Part shown: positions 46,085 through 58,082 of the stretch, piece by piece
How the letters are laid out: each line of letters opens with the position of its first letter
How positions within the stretch are numbered: the stretch's first letter is position 1
Assembly: GCA_037176885.1 (NCBI GenBank)
Contig: JAWWNJ010000241.1
Span: 124,001 to 188,000 of the forward strand
Reading direction: 5' to 3'
Length of the DNA: 64,000 nt
DNA from: Favolaschia claudopus
Taxonomy: Eukaryota > Basidiomycota > Agaricomycetes > Agaricales > Mycenaceae
Position numbers and translations under genes: made by a program
Notes under the pieces: generated by a model
What the model saw: the letters and a program-made list of their open reading frames with translations, nothing else
Database searches by the model: none
Told to the model about the DNA's origin: nothing

Positions 46085-47319
46085 TCACAGTGAGTCCATC
46101 CACGCGCAAAGATCAGCGTAGGCTTCCTCTGCCATCCTGTGCTCCCCGTTGAGACCGCCGTCCTCCCACACCTCTTGAATAGTATTCCGAAGGCAACCCT
46201 CGTGCATGTTGGAGCAGCCCCTTCGTTGAATCGAGCTCGTTCATTAGAGGGTTTGCGAAGAGCCATTGGAGCCATTGAATGGCTATCGATTTCCGCATTA
46301 GGAAACTTTGATGAGCTAAACTTTTATGTAGAAGTCAAGAAGAGCTGCCTGGAATAAAATTCTGATACTCAGACTGGGGGTATCTTTTGTCAATACGCCG
46401 GAATTTGGACACTTGTTTAGCCATTAGCCATCCAATGGCTGCATCGCAAACAGGCTATTATGGCTCCCGGCGTCTTGTTGTTCTCTGGATGAAGCAACTG
46501 CTTTCCGAAGCCCCCCCACCAAAAAGAGTTCCAGAGTTTGGAACAATAAACCTCGTCTCTGCATCCAAAAGAATGAGTTATCTCTGCCGGATAGAACGCC
46601 AGCCCAATACGGTGATCCATAATCTTCATCTTTAGCTCAACCAGTTTGTAATAGGTAACGATACCCATGTGTTCGGCATCCTCTAGGGTTAGTTTATGGA
46701 GCGGTTCTTTGATCAACGCCTGGAAGGCAGGAGCAGCCCAGTCGTCCAGACTGTATTGGCGGGCAAGCTTGATCTGCATGGCAGCGGTGAAGTCGGGATG
46801 GCAGGGAAGGAAGGTGTGTGGTGACATATTTGATACCAGTTGGAATACGCCACATTTTCGAAAGGTGAAGCACGCTCAAATAAAATTGCAGCGGCATTAC
46901 ATCCGATAACTCATCACTTGAAAATATTCAGCATGTCAAGCAAGTAATGATTCAAGAAATCGGCTTACTAGTCATACAAAAATGTTACCAGGTATCGAAA
47001 GTGAACATTGTTAACGTCGATGTGCCGAGTGCTCAAGTTGATTGGATGGTCATCATCTTGACCGTCAGGAATAGAGCCAGGCATTTGCGGCACCTCGAAG
47101 AGCTCCAAGAAGAATTCGGACTTCATAGCAAGTCGAGTTTTGTGCAATTTATACAAACGGTTTTCGCACTGAAGTTTGTCAGTTGTAGTCGCTGTTGCTA
47201 GCGGGACTCAATGCTGCTAGTCCACTCACAAGAAAAACAACCCCTCCATCGTCCAAATAATATCTCTCATCGTGAATAAGAGCCAGCCTGGGGCCAGAAG
47301 GACTTTTTTGCTCTGCCAT
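46085..47319 (-). pseudogene. BTB/POZ-domain protein, damaged
   Basis: ATG at 47319; exon 1 (MAEQKSPSGPRLALIHDERY...GGVVFL) joins to CENRLYKLHKTRLAMKSEFF, then VPQMPGS..DDDHPINLS. This is the BTB fold typical of agaricomycete proteins, used for dimerisation and often cullin-based ubiquitin ligases. Further on LARQYSLDDWAAPAFQALIK and HKLTLEDAEHMGIVTYYKLV match the helical region behind such BTB domains. A frameshift is needed near 46800. A MITE (46247-46455) interrupts the C-terminal part after KTPGAII, and a further frame change is needed before EEAYADLCAWMDSL and stop at 46085. Confidence 0.7.
46247..46455. mobile_element. TA-flanked MITE, diverged family E (209 bp)
   Basis: Imperfect ends GAGGGTTTGCGA.G..GCCATTGG and the complement of GCCTGTTTGCGATGCAGCCA, with TA at 46245-46246 and 46456-46457. 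It is inserted in the BTB gene. Confidence 0.65.
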
Positions 47320-47393
47320 AACAGTCGAAGCCAAGAGAGACGCGTCCGTTGTTTGTTTGTATTCTGATCACATTCTCTTGGTCTCCCCCCATC

Positions 47394-49319
47394 ATGAGTA
47401 CCCTCCTCGAAGAGCTTCCTGGCCTTCCCGCACATTTCGACGGTGAAGTCTGGTCTCCGAATGTCACACAAGGCTACCATATCCTGCAAAATGGCTACAA
47501 ATATGCCTACGAGGCACTGAATGCGGGCGACAATGACACTCACCGCCTCCGACTGCACTCAGAAAAATTGCTAAATCGCCTCTTTCCGATACTAGATGCG
47601 ATGGAGGCCGAGGTTTTGAATTCCGACTGGATAGAAACATGCGCTGTGGCTCTCGCTGGTTTGATTTTGGAGCTAGAGGATTCCGCTGCTGCCATTGCAA
47701 ATGTGTAAGTACCCCCAAACATCTTACCTCCATCTTGGTTTGTAATGCTGTTTCAGCAACGCACCAAGACTGAAGCGACCAACGATTGTTCAAGTTCAGC
47801 ATACGGGAAGACGTGGCCGGCCGCGAAAGGTTTCGTCGGCTGAATGGCTGGAGGCAGCCGTAGCGCCAGGCCGCCGTATTACGCTCACGAAATTGGCGGC
47901 CCTGGCTGGGGTTCACCGGCATACACTCAGGGCGTATCTTATTAAATATGGTGTCTATGAGCGCTTCTGTAACATCTCCGACCATGATCTAGACTTGCTG
48001 GTGAAAACATTCAAGTCAGCGAAGCCCACCTCGGGTGTCAGCTATGTGATTGCTTTTCTTCGAAGACATGGTCTCAAGATACAGAAGAGACGTGTCCACG
48101 GATCGATGCGGCGCATTGACCACTTGGGAAGTGTCCTCCGCAACTATCAAGCCATAGATCGCTAGATGTACTCGGTGCCGCACTCAAATTACCTCTGGCA
48201 TCTCGATGGACATCACAAACTCATACGGTGGGGCATTGTAATCCACGGTATCGTTGACGGATATTGTCGGACGGTGAGTCATTATTTCAATCATGGTTCT
48301 CAAAGCAATTGAGTAAGAGTATGCAGGTGGTGGGGCTGCACGCTAGTACAAATAACAGGGCAAGCACAGTGCTCGACCTCTTTCTGAGGGCGGTTCGGAA
48401 ATATGGTACTCCTTTTAGGATGCGTGGAGATAGAGGCGGTGAAAATATAGAAGTCTCGGTATGGATGATCAAGCACCGTGGTGCTAGACGTGCCTCATTC
48501 ATGTGGGGATCGTGAGTATTTCCAATACTAAGTACATGATAGAGCGCAGAATTAATTATAGCTATGCAGATCAACCCGCAACACACGGATTGAACGCCTC
48601 TGGGTCGAAGTTGGCACCCAATTTGCTCGACGATGGCGGGGCTTTTTCACCAGATTGGAACGCAGCCACGGACTGTAGCATACTTCCATGCATCACCTGT
48701 GGCTTCTTCATCGTCTCTTCCTCGACTACATCAACTCTGACTGCCATGACTTTGAGGCGACTTGGAATCTTCATCCGCTGAGCGGAACCCGCAACAAAAC
48801 CAATCCCCATTGGTACATTCGCTACCTGTCTTATTTGAATGCTCACAGACTTGTGGACATAGGATATTCGCTTTGTAAGCGAGACAGAGCACGGTGTAAA
48901 TAATGACGGGGGTCCATGAAGACCAGCCTGGCGTTCACCCAAGCATTTTGGAGGAGTACTACGCAACAGAAGATGCCCTCGACAGCGATTGGGACAACAT
49001 TGACGACATGATCGCAGTTGACTAGACAAGAGATATTCGGCACGACCCCATTGACGTGCCAGCACATGAGGCGCCGTTCAGCGCAGCTCTGGAGAAGGTA
49101 TTTTGGGAGGCGCTTGAATTTGTGAAAGCAGAAAATATGATTCCTGAGGACTTCGACACGGACTTGGACAGTTATCCCGTACGTGAATCCATTCACCTTG
49201 GGCGTGGAGGGAAAAGGATCTCCGTTACTCTACCTTTGGATATATGGTGGCCCCGGGCGCTTTTATGGGCACAGGCACTTGACTTGATGACTAGACTGCT
49301 CGTAGAAAATGAATTATAA
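47394..49319 (+). pseudogene. Integrase-core (rve-type DDE) protein with several stops
   Basis: ATG 47394; exon 1 (MSTLLEELPGLPAHFDG...) joins at 47704/47757 to a GRRGRPRK stretch and a helix-turn-helix-like KLAALAGVHRHTLRAYLIKY. The catalytic core is recognisable: LWHLDGHHKLIRWGIVIHGI (D), then after an intron FRMRGDRGGENIEVSVWMIK (D), then after another intron TRNTRIERLWVEVGTQFARR (E). The tail HLWLLHRLFLDYINSDC and LPLDIWWPRALLWAQALDLM fit an expanded agaricomycete family of integrase-core proteins. Stops at 48163, 48676 and 49023 and a frame change near 48860 show it is dead. It starts 75 bp from the divergent BTB start. Confidence 0.8.
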
Positions 49320-49443
49320 TTTTTCACATACAATAAAGGTACAATGACTTGGTGCCATCTAAAAGTCGGCCAGTGTTTGGTAAAGGAAGCGGGTGCAAAT
49401 AAAGAGGTCTCGTACTTTTTTTTGGTTCTCACTCTCTACGCTC

Positions 49444-51116
49444 ATGTGCTTGTTTAAAATCACCGGTCCCGACGGGGCAACAGAATTGTGTCCTTGCCCG
49501 CGATACATTCCCAACGAGAACCCTGTCCCTGGCCCACAGAAATGTCGTGACTGTATTCATTGGGAGAGCATGCATCCACCGCCGGAGCAGCCTCGCAAGA
49601 CGGCTATGGCTGACCTCATGGACAGTCTTCGACCCAGAGTTGGAGATATTCGCTCGCGAGACCCAGCTGACGAAGAAGCTCGCAAGGAGTCCTACGCTGG
49701 TTTCAGAAAGGTCAGCGGGGACAGTAAGCCTCAGGGTCGTGGAGGAGCAACCAAATACCAAGTAAGTGAATATGGTTGACATGCTCAGAAGGCTGAGACT
49801 ACCTATACAGAAAAGTGAGAAACGTAGATCGACTCAGAAGAAGAAAGAAAAAACACACCGTGTTGGAAATATTGTCTTCATCCCGGATGCAGACTTTGTG
49901 AGTTCACTGTCTGAGTCAGGTCATTCTTGGTTAAATCATCTGCGAATAGCCGGATGACAGCGAGGACAGCTCTGACAGCGACGAGGACGAAGACAATGAC
50001 AGCGACGACAAGGACAAGCAACACGATGTTGGAGCAGTGCCCGACCTCAATAAGATGGAGGAGCTGAAGGAAAGTCTCCTTGTCGTCACCGAAGATAAAG
50101 AGGGAAACATTTTGGAATACTCTGAGGATTGGTCGGAGGAGTATATTGACCAGAGGTGGCTGAAACCGTTGTTCTCTGCTGCGTACAAGTACATGGAAGG
50201 TCGGAAAGGGTTTGAGGAAGGCGATTTGATATGGGTTCCACTTCATGCCCACCGCAACAGACTGAGAGTCTTCAAGAAAAAGGGTGAAGTTACAGGCGAA
50301 GATCTGGAGAAGATCAAGGCAGGGAAAGGAAAGCGAGTCGAGCTGTCGACACTTTATCTCGGTAAAGTCCAAAACAGGAATTCTCAGCTTCTCTTTCACA
50401 CACTCACCACCGCTCAGCTCTTTGCCCTCAAGTGCCGAACAAGATCTAGAAGCATGGTCGTTGGGCTACCAAAACCAAAGGCAAAGACAACTCGGCGGAA
50501 CTACCTCGCCAAGCCAAGTCTGCGGGTCAACAATCATCAAGCAAAGCCAAACGAAAACAAGAGGACGACGACGTAGAAATAGTAGAGTCTGAGGATGCGA
50601 CTGGTGAGCCGCATTTTACAGGGATTTTTGTTACTATGCTAACTTATTCTATCATCAGTCGGTGCTGGGTCTTTGAAGGGCAAGAGTGTGAAGAAGGATA
50701 GTCCGTTGAAAATCAGGATTAAGCGTGAACCCGCCCGAGCTAAAAGTTTGTATCTCTTGCTGTTGACTCCGGCATGCTCATCTCATTCAAAACGACTGAA
50801 CTTAGATATCCCCACCGTTTCGACGGGAGAGCCGGATGTAATTGTCGTCAAAAAGGAGAAGCTGGAACCGCAGACAGGTGTTGGTGTCGGTGTCGTATCG
50901 TCCGGTTGGCGCTGGGTCTGGTTAGGCGGGGTCCGAGGTCGCGAGGAGGTGTCTTCATCCGTTGGTCGGCGCGAGGGGGACTTGGTGAAGGGCAAGGCGC
51001 CTCTTAGCGTCCCCATGATACCGGGTTTTTTTGACGGGGTGGTGGGTTCTTGGGACCGTGAGCTCACCAACGAGCGGGTAGACGAGTTAGGTGCGTTATC
51101 TTTCGCATTCCTGTAA
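49444..51116 (+). CDS. Gene B: Cys-rich, acidic protein with SUMO-type motifs
   Basis: No function known. Exons 49444-49761, 49811-49897 and 49950-50361 join in frame; later exons run to a stop at 51114. The N-terminus has a putative zinc site: LCPCPRYIP, KCRDCIHWESMHP. A basic patch (KSEKRRSTQKKKEKTHR) and VGNIVFIPDADF follow, then an acidic run (DDSEDSSDSDEDEDNDSDD), a folded part (YIDQRWLKPLFSAAYKYMEG), KKGEVTGEDL and LSTLYL, then a charged tail. The tail has DDDVEIVESED, which looks like a SUMO-interacting motif, and IKREP and VKKEK, which fit the SUMO site pattern. A TAG sits in the predicted fourth exon near 50450 (after PQVPNKI), so the gene may be broken or spliced differently. The family recurs in agaricomycete genomes. 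Confidence 0.5.
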
Positions 51117-51440
51117 GGTTCGTTATCTTCCGTTCTACTGTTTCGTGATACCGTAGATGTTCTGTGACGCAGGCTTTTGGGTGGTTTTGCGGACGCGTTG
51201 GGGTCCGGTGGTTTGGGAGGTAGAATCCTGATCGATCCTGCTGCGCTTCCAGGCGCGTTTTTATGGCCCTTGGGGCTCTGGGATGCCTTTTTCTAGCTAC
51301 ACTCTCGCTCACTGCGCTATTCGCCGCGAATTGGTCGTGGGAAAGCGACCGGTGCCGAGGTTACAGAAGAAGAAGGACTTGACGTGGGGGGCACCAGTGT
51401 TGGGGGGATAGCGTTTAGTGAGCTATACAAGCTCTGTCTT
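51117..51440. other. No gene recognised
   Basis: Short frames on both strands. The missing N-terminus of the following MYND-type gene may once have lain here but is not recognisable. Confidence 0.35.
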
Positions 51441-53072
51441 TACTTCTGGTCCGCCGTGCCGTCGCCCAAGCCGTCCTCCCTGAACTTTGGCCGCGAATTT
51501 GGGCTTGGATAGAATTTTCCGAAGAATACGCAGAGTATCTGCCATTCGATTCAGATCGCCTCGATGCTCGCTTTAGCGCCTATGTTGTCATTCTCCGCGA
51601 GTTTATGGTGGTTCGGCAAGTGGTTAACCGCTATGGCTATCTCGCTCCCGAGGATGTTTTTTGTTGTCGGGCGGGCATGGAAGTTTGTTCTCCACTGCAA
51701 TCTTCATGAGCCGGGGGGCGGAAAGGTTTTGAATGGTATTGCCTGCTGGGTAGAAAGTTGGGTTCACCCTGATAATTGGGGAATGCAGCCTTTGAAGAGC
51801 TGCTTGCTGGCGTGGGAGGAACACGGCGTGACCTTGCTTTACTTATAATCTCACACCTGAATCTTATCCTCGGTAAGCGCTCCCGTTCACATATACTGGA
51901 CGACATCTCATTTACCTCACTCTCGGCGTCATCGCCTTCGTCCGCGTAGGGCTCTTCAATGGCCGTCCTGATTTCGCGTTTCAACACGCACTTCGGGTAT
52001 GTGGCTTTGTGCCTGTAATTCTCGAAACTTTGCGTGCGCTCATGGATCGGACACTGCGAACGGACGATAGCCACCTCGCTGCGTTTGCTAGACTTCTGAT
52101 CGCCAGCGCGGGTTCTCGGGTGTGGGCACCTGAATTCCTACGAGAAGGGTTCATTCCGCTTACCTTCGGCTCTGGAACCTTACAGCATATGACGGCTACG
52201 CGCCCCAACTTCGCTACGTTTCTGCAGGGAATTATACCATCGTTCCTCGTTTTCCACTCTCTGCTGGAGCAACTACGCCCTTGCCTCGCGACGCTGAGCC
52301 TTGATGCGTCTCCCTTCTTCCCGGACGCGGAATCCCTCACAAGGTGGGAGATCACGATAAATCTACTTAAACAGCGATCCGACGCCTTCGATCGATACAA
52401 TGAGGAATATCCCCCTTACTTGTATGCATGCAATAATGTCCAGGTGGGTTTCATCTTCAAATATCATTCGAGTCGACTTGAGTGAAAAGGGTATTTCGTT
52501 AAGTGTGCAGGAGACCTAACCAAGAACCTCGTCCGACGCTGCGGAGGCTGTTTCCTCGCTCACTATTGCTCGAAGACTTGTCAAACAGTCGATTGGCACA
52601 GTGGCCATCGACAAAATTGTCCAATTCTCTCACCTCGGCGAAATGGTGGGTCCAGAGAACCTTCACTCGACAACATTGAGCGTCAAACACATGATCAATT
52701 CACAGAATATCAACACTGTAGCGCAAAAGAGCGGTCATTCCTCCGGAACCTCATACACGAGCAATGCATCGCATACTCCCAGCGTCTCGCCTTGGATCCT
52801 GGACTCGTCCAAATTTCAATGGAATACGATACGCGCTATTCGATTACGCCAGCGGTCGGTGAGAGAGCTACCTGGTCGCACGGGAGCAGTTGGTGGACTA
52901 CACGGACTTTACTGAGGAAGAAGCCCGAGTTCTGGCAAATAATGAGCGGATGGAGTTCCACATGGTGAGGGTCATGGACGGGAGAGAACCCTGTATATGG
53001 CTCTTCCCGTTGAATACCGAACCCCACAGAATTTTACAGTCACGAAAAAAAAACATAACATACAACTGCTGA
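51441..53072 (+). pseudogene. MYND zinc-finger protein 2, 5' truncated and frameshifted
   Basis: The first recognisable part is AVLPELWPRIWAWIEFSEEY, equivalent to LWPRVLVWVEFF in the gene at 18280-20283. Frame changes near 51690 and 51780 are needed to reach FEELLAGVGGTRRDLALLII. After an intron, LRALMDRTLRTDDSHLAAFA and a helical part lead to CNNVQ, and a phase-0 intron joins it to CAGDLTKNLVRRCGGC, YCSKTCQTVDWHSGHRQNC: a complete MYND Cys/His set. The tail AKERSFLRNLIHEQCIAYSQ parallels TRYARRFLRAVVHADYQ of the other copy. Another frame change near 52855 precedes the last part (VAREQLVDYTDFTEEEAR). Probably inactive. Confidence 0.7.
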
Positions 53073-54194
53073 TCGTATGTAGCACTATGATGCAGTTTCC
53101 GTTTTTCCTGATAAGTTGAACGCGATTGACGTGTAAATGATTGATTCTGCAGCGGATGAGATGGTGCAGGCGTCGGCCGACCCTCGGAAAAAAAACTTTT
53201 GTAGGTGATTTTCTTATCTTTGATCCCCCTTGATTGCTTAACCTTTAGGTTTACTTAGACGGGCTTGGGCTTTGGTCAGAGCTTGGTATGTGAACGGCAC
53301 ACACAGGGCCGTGAATCTCACCGTTGAAGAGTCGGACAGATAGGATTGATCTGTATGAGAATGTGTCGAGAAAGGGAGAGAAGAAAAGAGGTAGGTGGTT
53401 GCGCACATACGTAGGAAAAAATTCCGGGATTCCCGGGAATCGATAAAACCACCCTGCACCTACACCTATTACGCCACTGGTCAAAACAACACAGAGTATA
53501 GTGAGGCCGCCGACGCGAATGCTTGGTGTGAATGCACATTAAGCCTTTCGCCTCGATGGAAAAACTCCCAGAGCTCTGACTTGACTCGGTTCATCATGAT
53601 ACAAGTGTGAAAAGTTGGTGAAAAGGCACTTAACAGTGAGTTGATGGCACATCAAATCCAATGATGCCATCATATTAAGTGTAATAAGGGCTTAACAAGG
53701 TTTCCAACCATCTCTTAAGGCTTCATATTAAGGGCTTATTAAGGGCTTCTCCATATTAAGCCTTAACCCTTAACTGGAACAGTGCTTGCACTGTTTTGGC
53801 CTTCGGCAGTCTTGATCCTAACCAATAACATTTGGGCCTTCGGCAGTGCGTAGAGGCAGGCGGCGCGTGGAGGAAGGAAATGACAAAAAAGCAAGTAAAG
53901 TCAAAATAGTGAGCCGGGGTCGAACCCGGCACCACAAGCAACCAATAAGTACTCGTGGTGGCGAATAAGTCATGTCTCTTGGTTTTGATCGCGATCTTGG
54001 CCGGGTGAATAGCTTTTTGGCCGTCTTAAAGTGCTAGGTCCTCTGGAATTCGACCCATAACACGATTACGCCCATCAATACCATCACATATCTTGATGTC
54101 CTGCCATATTCGGCTGAATAGTGGAAACACTAAATCCCAAATTTCCAACGCGGCAGGATAATTTTTTCAGGCCAAATCCAAAGGCACAGGCACA
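53073..54194. repeat. TTAAG-rich palindromic island and tRNA-like motif, no gene
   Basis: 53640-53780 iterates AGGGCTTATTAAGGGCTT and TTAAGCCTTAACCCTTAA, ending ACTGGAACAGTGC. The word GGCCTTCGGCAGT occurs near 53800 and 53833. At 53912-53933 the minus strand reads GTGCCGGGTTCGACCCCGGC, a B-box-like stem, but no tRNA closes around it. Confidence 0.4.
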
Positions 54195-54196
54195 TA

Positions 54197-54752
54197 CTCG
54201 CAGTTACCAAAAGTAACCGAATTCGGGTTTTTTCCCACAAATTACGATGGTCAAGCAGCTTTGAGCGATGAAGGTCTCATTTACAGCGTGTCTTCTACAA
54301 CTTTCATGACATAAACTTGCTTCAACAACTTTCATGATATAAACATGCGGTAGGCTATCACACAGTGGGTGTCAAAATACCTATCTTCAAAATACCATCA
54401 ATCTCGCAGTGTTTGCATTTTTTGGAACACAGTCAAAAGGATTTCAAGTGGGTGAGTACCTCAAAAATAGGTTTACTATCTCATAATTCTGTATCCGAGA
54501 GCCCAGAGTTCTCTGGTCTATCCTCATCCTTCAATGAGGGTACTAAAACAGAGCAAGAGATTGTTGATTTGACACATAAATAAACAATCATAGCAAATCA
54601 GCGCAGGGAAAGCCCAATAACTTCGGCGCATGTTATGTGCAATAGCATATGACCATCCTCCCTCTATCCCACCAGTTGAACCAACTGCTAACTGTATTAG
54701 CTGGTTCGCAAGCAAAACATTTCTACATTCGGTTACTTTTGGTAATGCCGAG
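54197..54752. mobile_element. TA-flanked MITE, family B copy 2 (556 bp)
   Basis: Ends CTCGCAGTTACCAAAAGTAA and the near complement of CTCGGCATTACCAAAAGTAA, with TA at 54195-54196 and 54753-54754. The TIR core AAAAGTAACCGAAT links it to 10766-11650. Confidence 0.75.
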
Positions 54753-54876
54753 TATCTCGCGAACGGCTGCACCTTTTTACACCATTCAAGTCGCGAGTCG
54801 TATCTGTTTAACAGTCGCTATAACATGGCCCACACAGATAGTTGCAGAAGGCTCAAATAGGTTGGGAAAGTCCTAT

Positions 54877-54965
54877 ATCATACTCACAGATCACAGAAAA
54901 CCCAGTGAAATGCTGTTCTTCACACCATTTTTGCCGAATTTCCGGATACTTTACGCAATAGCGAG
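54877..54965. repeat. Inverted end fragment of the family B element at 55555
   Basis: About 90 bp are the inverse of 55555-55643 with scattered changes, ending TTTACGCAATAGCGAG before TA at 54966-54967. Only this end is present. Confidence 0.7.
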
Positions 54966-55324
54966 TAAATTCTCCGCGGCGCGCAGTTTGATATGCCGGC
55001 AGGCGGGGGGCTCATTGAAGGATTAAAACGAACAGATTGCGCACTTGAACCGACGGAAAAGCTTCAGATTTGAGAGATTTCGATATTTGTGGCATTGGCC
55101 GGCGGCCAATGACAGGTTTTCGGGTCTGCGAGTCCTGGGCACCAAATAAATTATTTGAGCATGGATCCATGCTCGGCGTCTCATTCCAATGTACTCTGCA
55201 AGTAAGAAGCAGTGTCCAGCGGTCGGTAGAGTGTGGTACGAGGGGAATGGCCGGTGGGAAAGTTTTCCAATGCGTACATTACGGCATTACCTTCACCGAC
55301 CTACATTGGGGGCGTGACAAAATA

Positions 55325-55552
55325 CTGTACTATTACAACCGTAGATTCAAGTAACGCGTCACAGCGGCCTCTGAATTGAAGCTATTTAAATTCGTAACGC
55401 GTAAACAGGCCAGTTTTGGGCCATTTTCCCATCACAATTATCGGCAAAACGCGAAAAATCGCCCAAAATGGGAATTCCATCAATGATGAATCATCGGAAA
55501 GTTGAACAATAACATGGTCACACCCGGTGAATCTAAGGTTGAAATAGTACAG
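55325..55552. mobile_element. TA-flanked MITE of the CTGTAC family (228 bp)
   Basis: Ends CTGTACTATTACAACCGTAG and the complement of CTGTACTATTTCAACCTTAG, with TA at 55323-55324 and 55553-55554. The termini resemble those of the autonomous element at 41579-45363 (CTGTACCATTTCGACC), so that transposase could have moved it. Confidence 0.75.
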
Positions 55553-55554
55553 TA

Positions 55555-56090
55555 CTCGCTATTGCGTAAAGTATCCGGAAATTCAGCAAAAATGGGTGAA
55601 AAACAGCATTCAACCAGGTTTTCTGTGGTCTGTAAGTATGGTATGTGATCCTCCCAGCATATGTGGACCTCCTTCATGGACTCTGAGGGCTCAAGCCGGT
55701 GGTGTGTGTCGACTGAATTTCCGAAAAAGGAAAATGCTGTTATTTGCCTGTTTTTCGCTAGTATCAAGAGATAAATATTCAGTCAAGCGCTCAAATCTGT
55801 ACCTCCCAACCCTATCAATAGTTCTATGCTTAAATTGGACCTTTATTTGTCGCCCAATGCTTGTGGTGAACCGTTTTCTTCTGACTCAGTCCTACAGACA
55901 GATTGATCCCCACAAAATACGCTGAGCATTAATATTGTGATCCATTATGAGGCCACAGACCGTCCGATGATGGGTATTGATAAAGGCCCCTTTCCAGAGA
56001 GTTTTATTATTTATTTCCTTGGCATCAGCATTGGCAGTCGTGGAGAAATACAGCCGACTTTGTATTTCCGGATACTTACGCAATAGCGAG
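55555..56090. mobile_element. TA-flanked MITE, family B-like copy 3 (536 bp)
   Basis: Ends CTCGCTATTGCGTAAAGTAT and the complement of CTCGCTATTGCGTAAGTATC, with TA at 55553-55554 and 56091-56092. Its left TA is the right TA of the preceding MITE. Confidence 0.78.
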
Positions 56091-56092
56091 TA

Positions 56093-56814
56093 CAGACGGC
56101 GGACAAACCCGCCTGACCCGTGCCGACCCGCCGCCTCAAAACCCTCACCAAACGGGCCACCGATGATCTGTAATTTATCTTATCCAAATTCCCGATGATT
56201 TTCCGCAGTAATATGCGATTTTATGTGCCGGTTTGATCGGGTACATTCGGTTTGGTCTGCGGAACTGTGCGGCGACCATCGGAGGCTGGCGGCAAGGAGA
56301 TTAGGTAGTCTCTCGTAGACAGACGTTACAACAAAAATATCCTCGTACCTGCGGTTGTTGTAGTCTGTTGAGAAGGTCCGCCGGCCGATCGGTCGCCCGT
56401 GTTATTACATAATCTCAAATTTCTCGGTCTTCTTTTCACGACGTTGTGCACGATTCAAGCAAAATTCCGGTGGCAGTAGGCCCCTTGGTCCTTCAAATGA
56501 ACACTTTTGTCGGTAGGGAGTTAGAGAAAATATTCACGCAATGTCGAGAACCAGGAACTTGTGACCAAGTCTATGACTGCCTGTCACAAATGAGGGTGCG
56601 TTCAACTGGGCTTATTCAGGCACAAGGAATATTATTCTGAGCAGATAGAACGCTCGGACTGAGCCATAGAGGATAGTCTTCCAGCAAAACAGCAAAAGGT
56701 AATAACACGAGCGACGTAACAAGCGATCGCGCTCAATAACAGACTAGAGATTAGGTACTGCCGCGGCTCAACATTGCCAAGCAGCTGTCATTCTCTCTTT
56801 CTTCCTACTAAGTA
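56093..56814. other. No gene recognised
   Basis: Short frames only; a 64-codon plus frame at 56446 has no recognised family. Confidence 0.4.
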
Positions 56815-57552
56815 CACTGTGCGAGGATCCGTCATGCATTTCAAAACTAATCGTCATGAATTTCAAATTTCATGATGTTTTGTCATGAAGCACATCATGA
56901 ATTTCAAGATGGCTTTCATGACGGCCCAAAAGCCATTTTTATGAGGACATGAATTCATGGCAGAACATCATGAAATTCATCATGAAAAATCCAGCTGAAT
57001 TTTGCAAAGTCCACATCCTTGATATACAAGTCTACAAGATGTATTGAGTGAATATTTATGTCACTGATATGCCTACTCTGTTGCTCTTTACTGAGTTTGA
57101 AAATTGCGGCAAGATTGCGACCCGAAAGGGGGATGCAATCGGTATGAGAAGGTGGGATATATGTATGCGTTGCTACATGTATGGTGTAACAGAACATGTC
57201 CTGCAAGCCCTCTTGGCCTAATTGGAGTGAGGCATGCGGCTAACGAGATTCGTAGGCCACGTGGTCGCAGGTTCGATTCCCAGCGAAAGCCTCAATGATT
57301 ATCCGACATTATTTTGCTTCGGTGCCATCTAATTTTTCCTCATGTTTCCCTTTGAAATTCCTGACAAACCGTCATGGAAAAACGTCAGGAAGAGGCCCAA
57401 ACTTGTTAGGAATTTCATGACCCCCCAATCCTAACGTTTCGTCATGAATTCCATGATGAACCAACATGAATTTCAAACTAAACTGTCATGATTTTCCCGA
57501 CTTTAGGTCATGACCAACATCATGAAATTCAAGACCTTGCCTGGGCACAGTG
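56815..57552. mobile_element. MITE-like element with iterated TCATGA words and internal tRNA-like motif
   Basis: Both ends (56840-56995 and 57365-57535) repeat ATCATGAAATTCATGATG-type words many times. The outer tips CACTGTGC (56815-56822) and GCACAGTG (57545-57552) are inverted. No 8-bp target duplication is clear. The organisation is like that of the proven hAT MITEs at 1417 and 59581. Confidence 0.5.
57207..57292 (+). other. tRNA-like relic
   Basis: TTGGCCTAATTGG (A-box-like) and GGTCGCAGGTTCGATTCCC (exact B box) are spaced as in a tRNA gene, but acceptor and T stems do not pair well. It is likely a tRNA pseudogene or SINE head. Confidence 0.3.
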
Positions 57553-58082
57553 GTATCATGGGTGGCGGGCGGGTCAAGCACAAACCGCGACGGAAACGGT
57601 GGAGTGATTTTACCAAGATTTAGCTGCATGTTTGGCAGTAATCCAATAGGCCCCCCGGTCCACTTCACCAAAACCCGGTCCGCAAAATTTCGTCGATTTT
57701 GGTTGTTTTACTCTAGGTTTTTGGCACTGATTGGCGCTCTGGGGGACTCAAAAAAGCCGATTTTGCCTTGAAAAACACCGGCAATGTCTTAGTTTTGTGC
57801 GTAACGCGTCTGGCCAGCTAGTCAGATGCTCAAAAATGTGGCTGGTTTCCGAAAAAATACCCTTGAAAATGGGTCGTTGATTTACTCTATGGGCGGACTT
57901 GGATAATAGAGAGCGTCCGGGGGCCTAATCCAATACTGTTCCTTAACACTCCCCTACAGACCGCATTTCACCCTGGTATTCTCTCGATAATGCTACTACT
58001 CGTCACGACTCGGGCATCGCATTCAGCTATCACAAGTGCAAAGCCATGCGTTCAACTTCCAGACCATGAAGATCGGAAAAAT
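57553..58082. other. No gene recognised
   Basis: No repeat structure or coding signal found. Confidence 0.4.
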
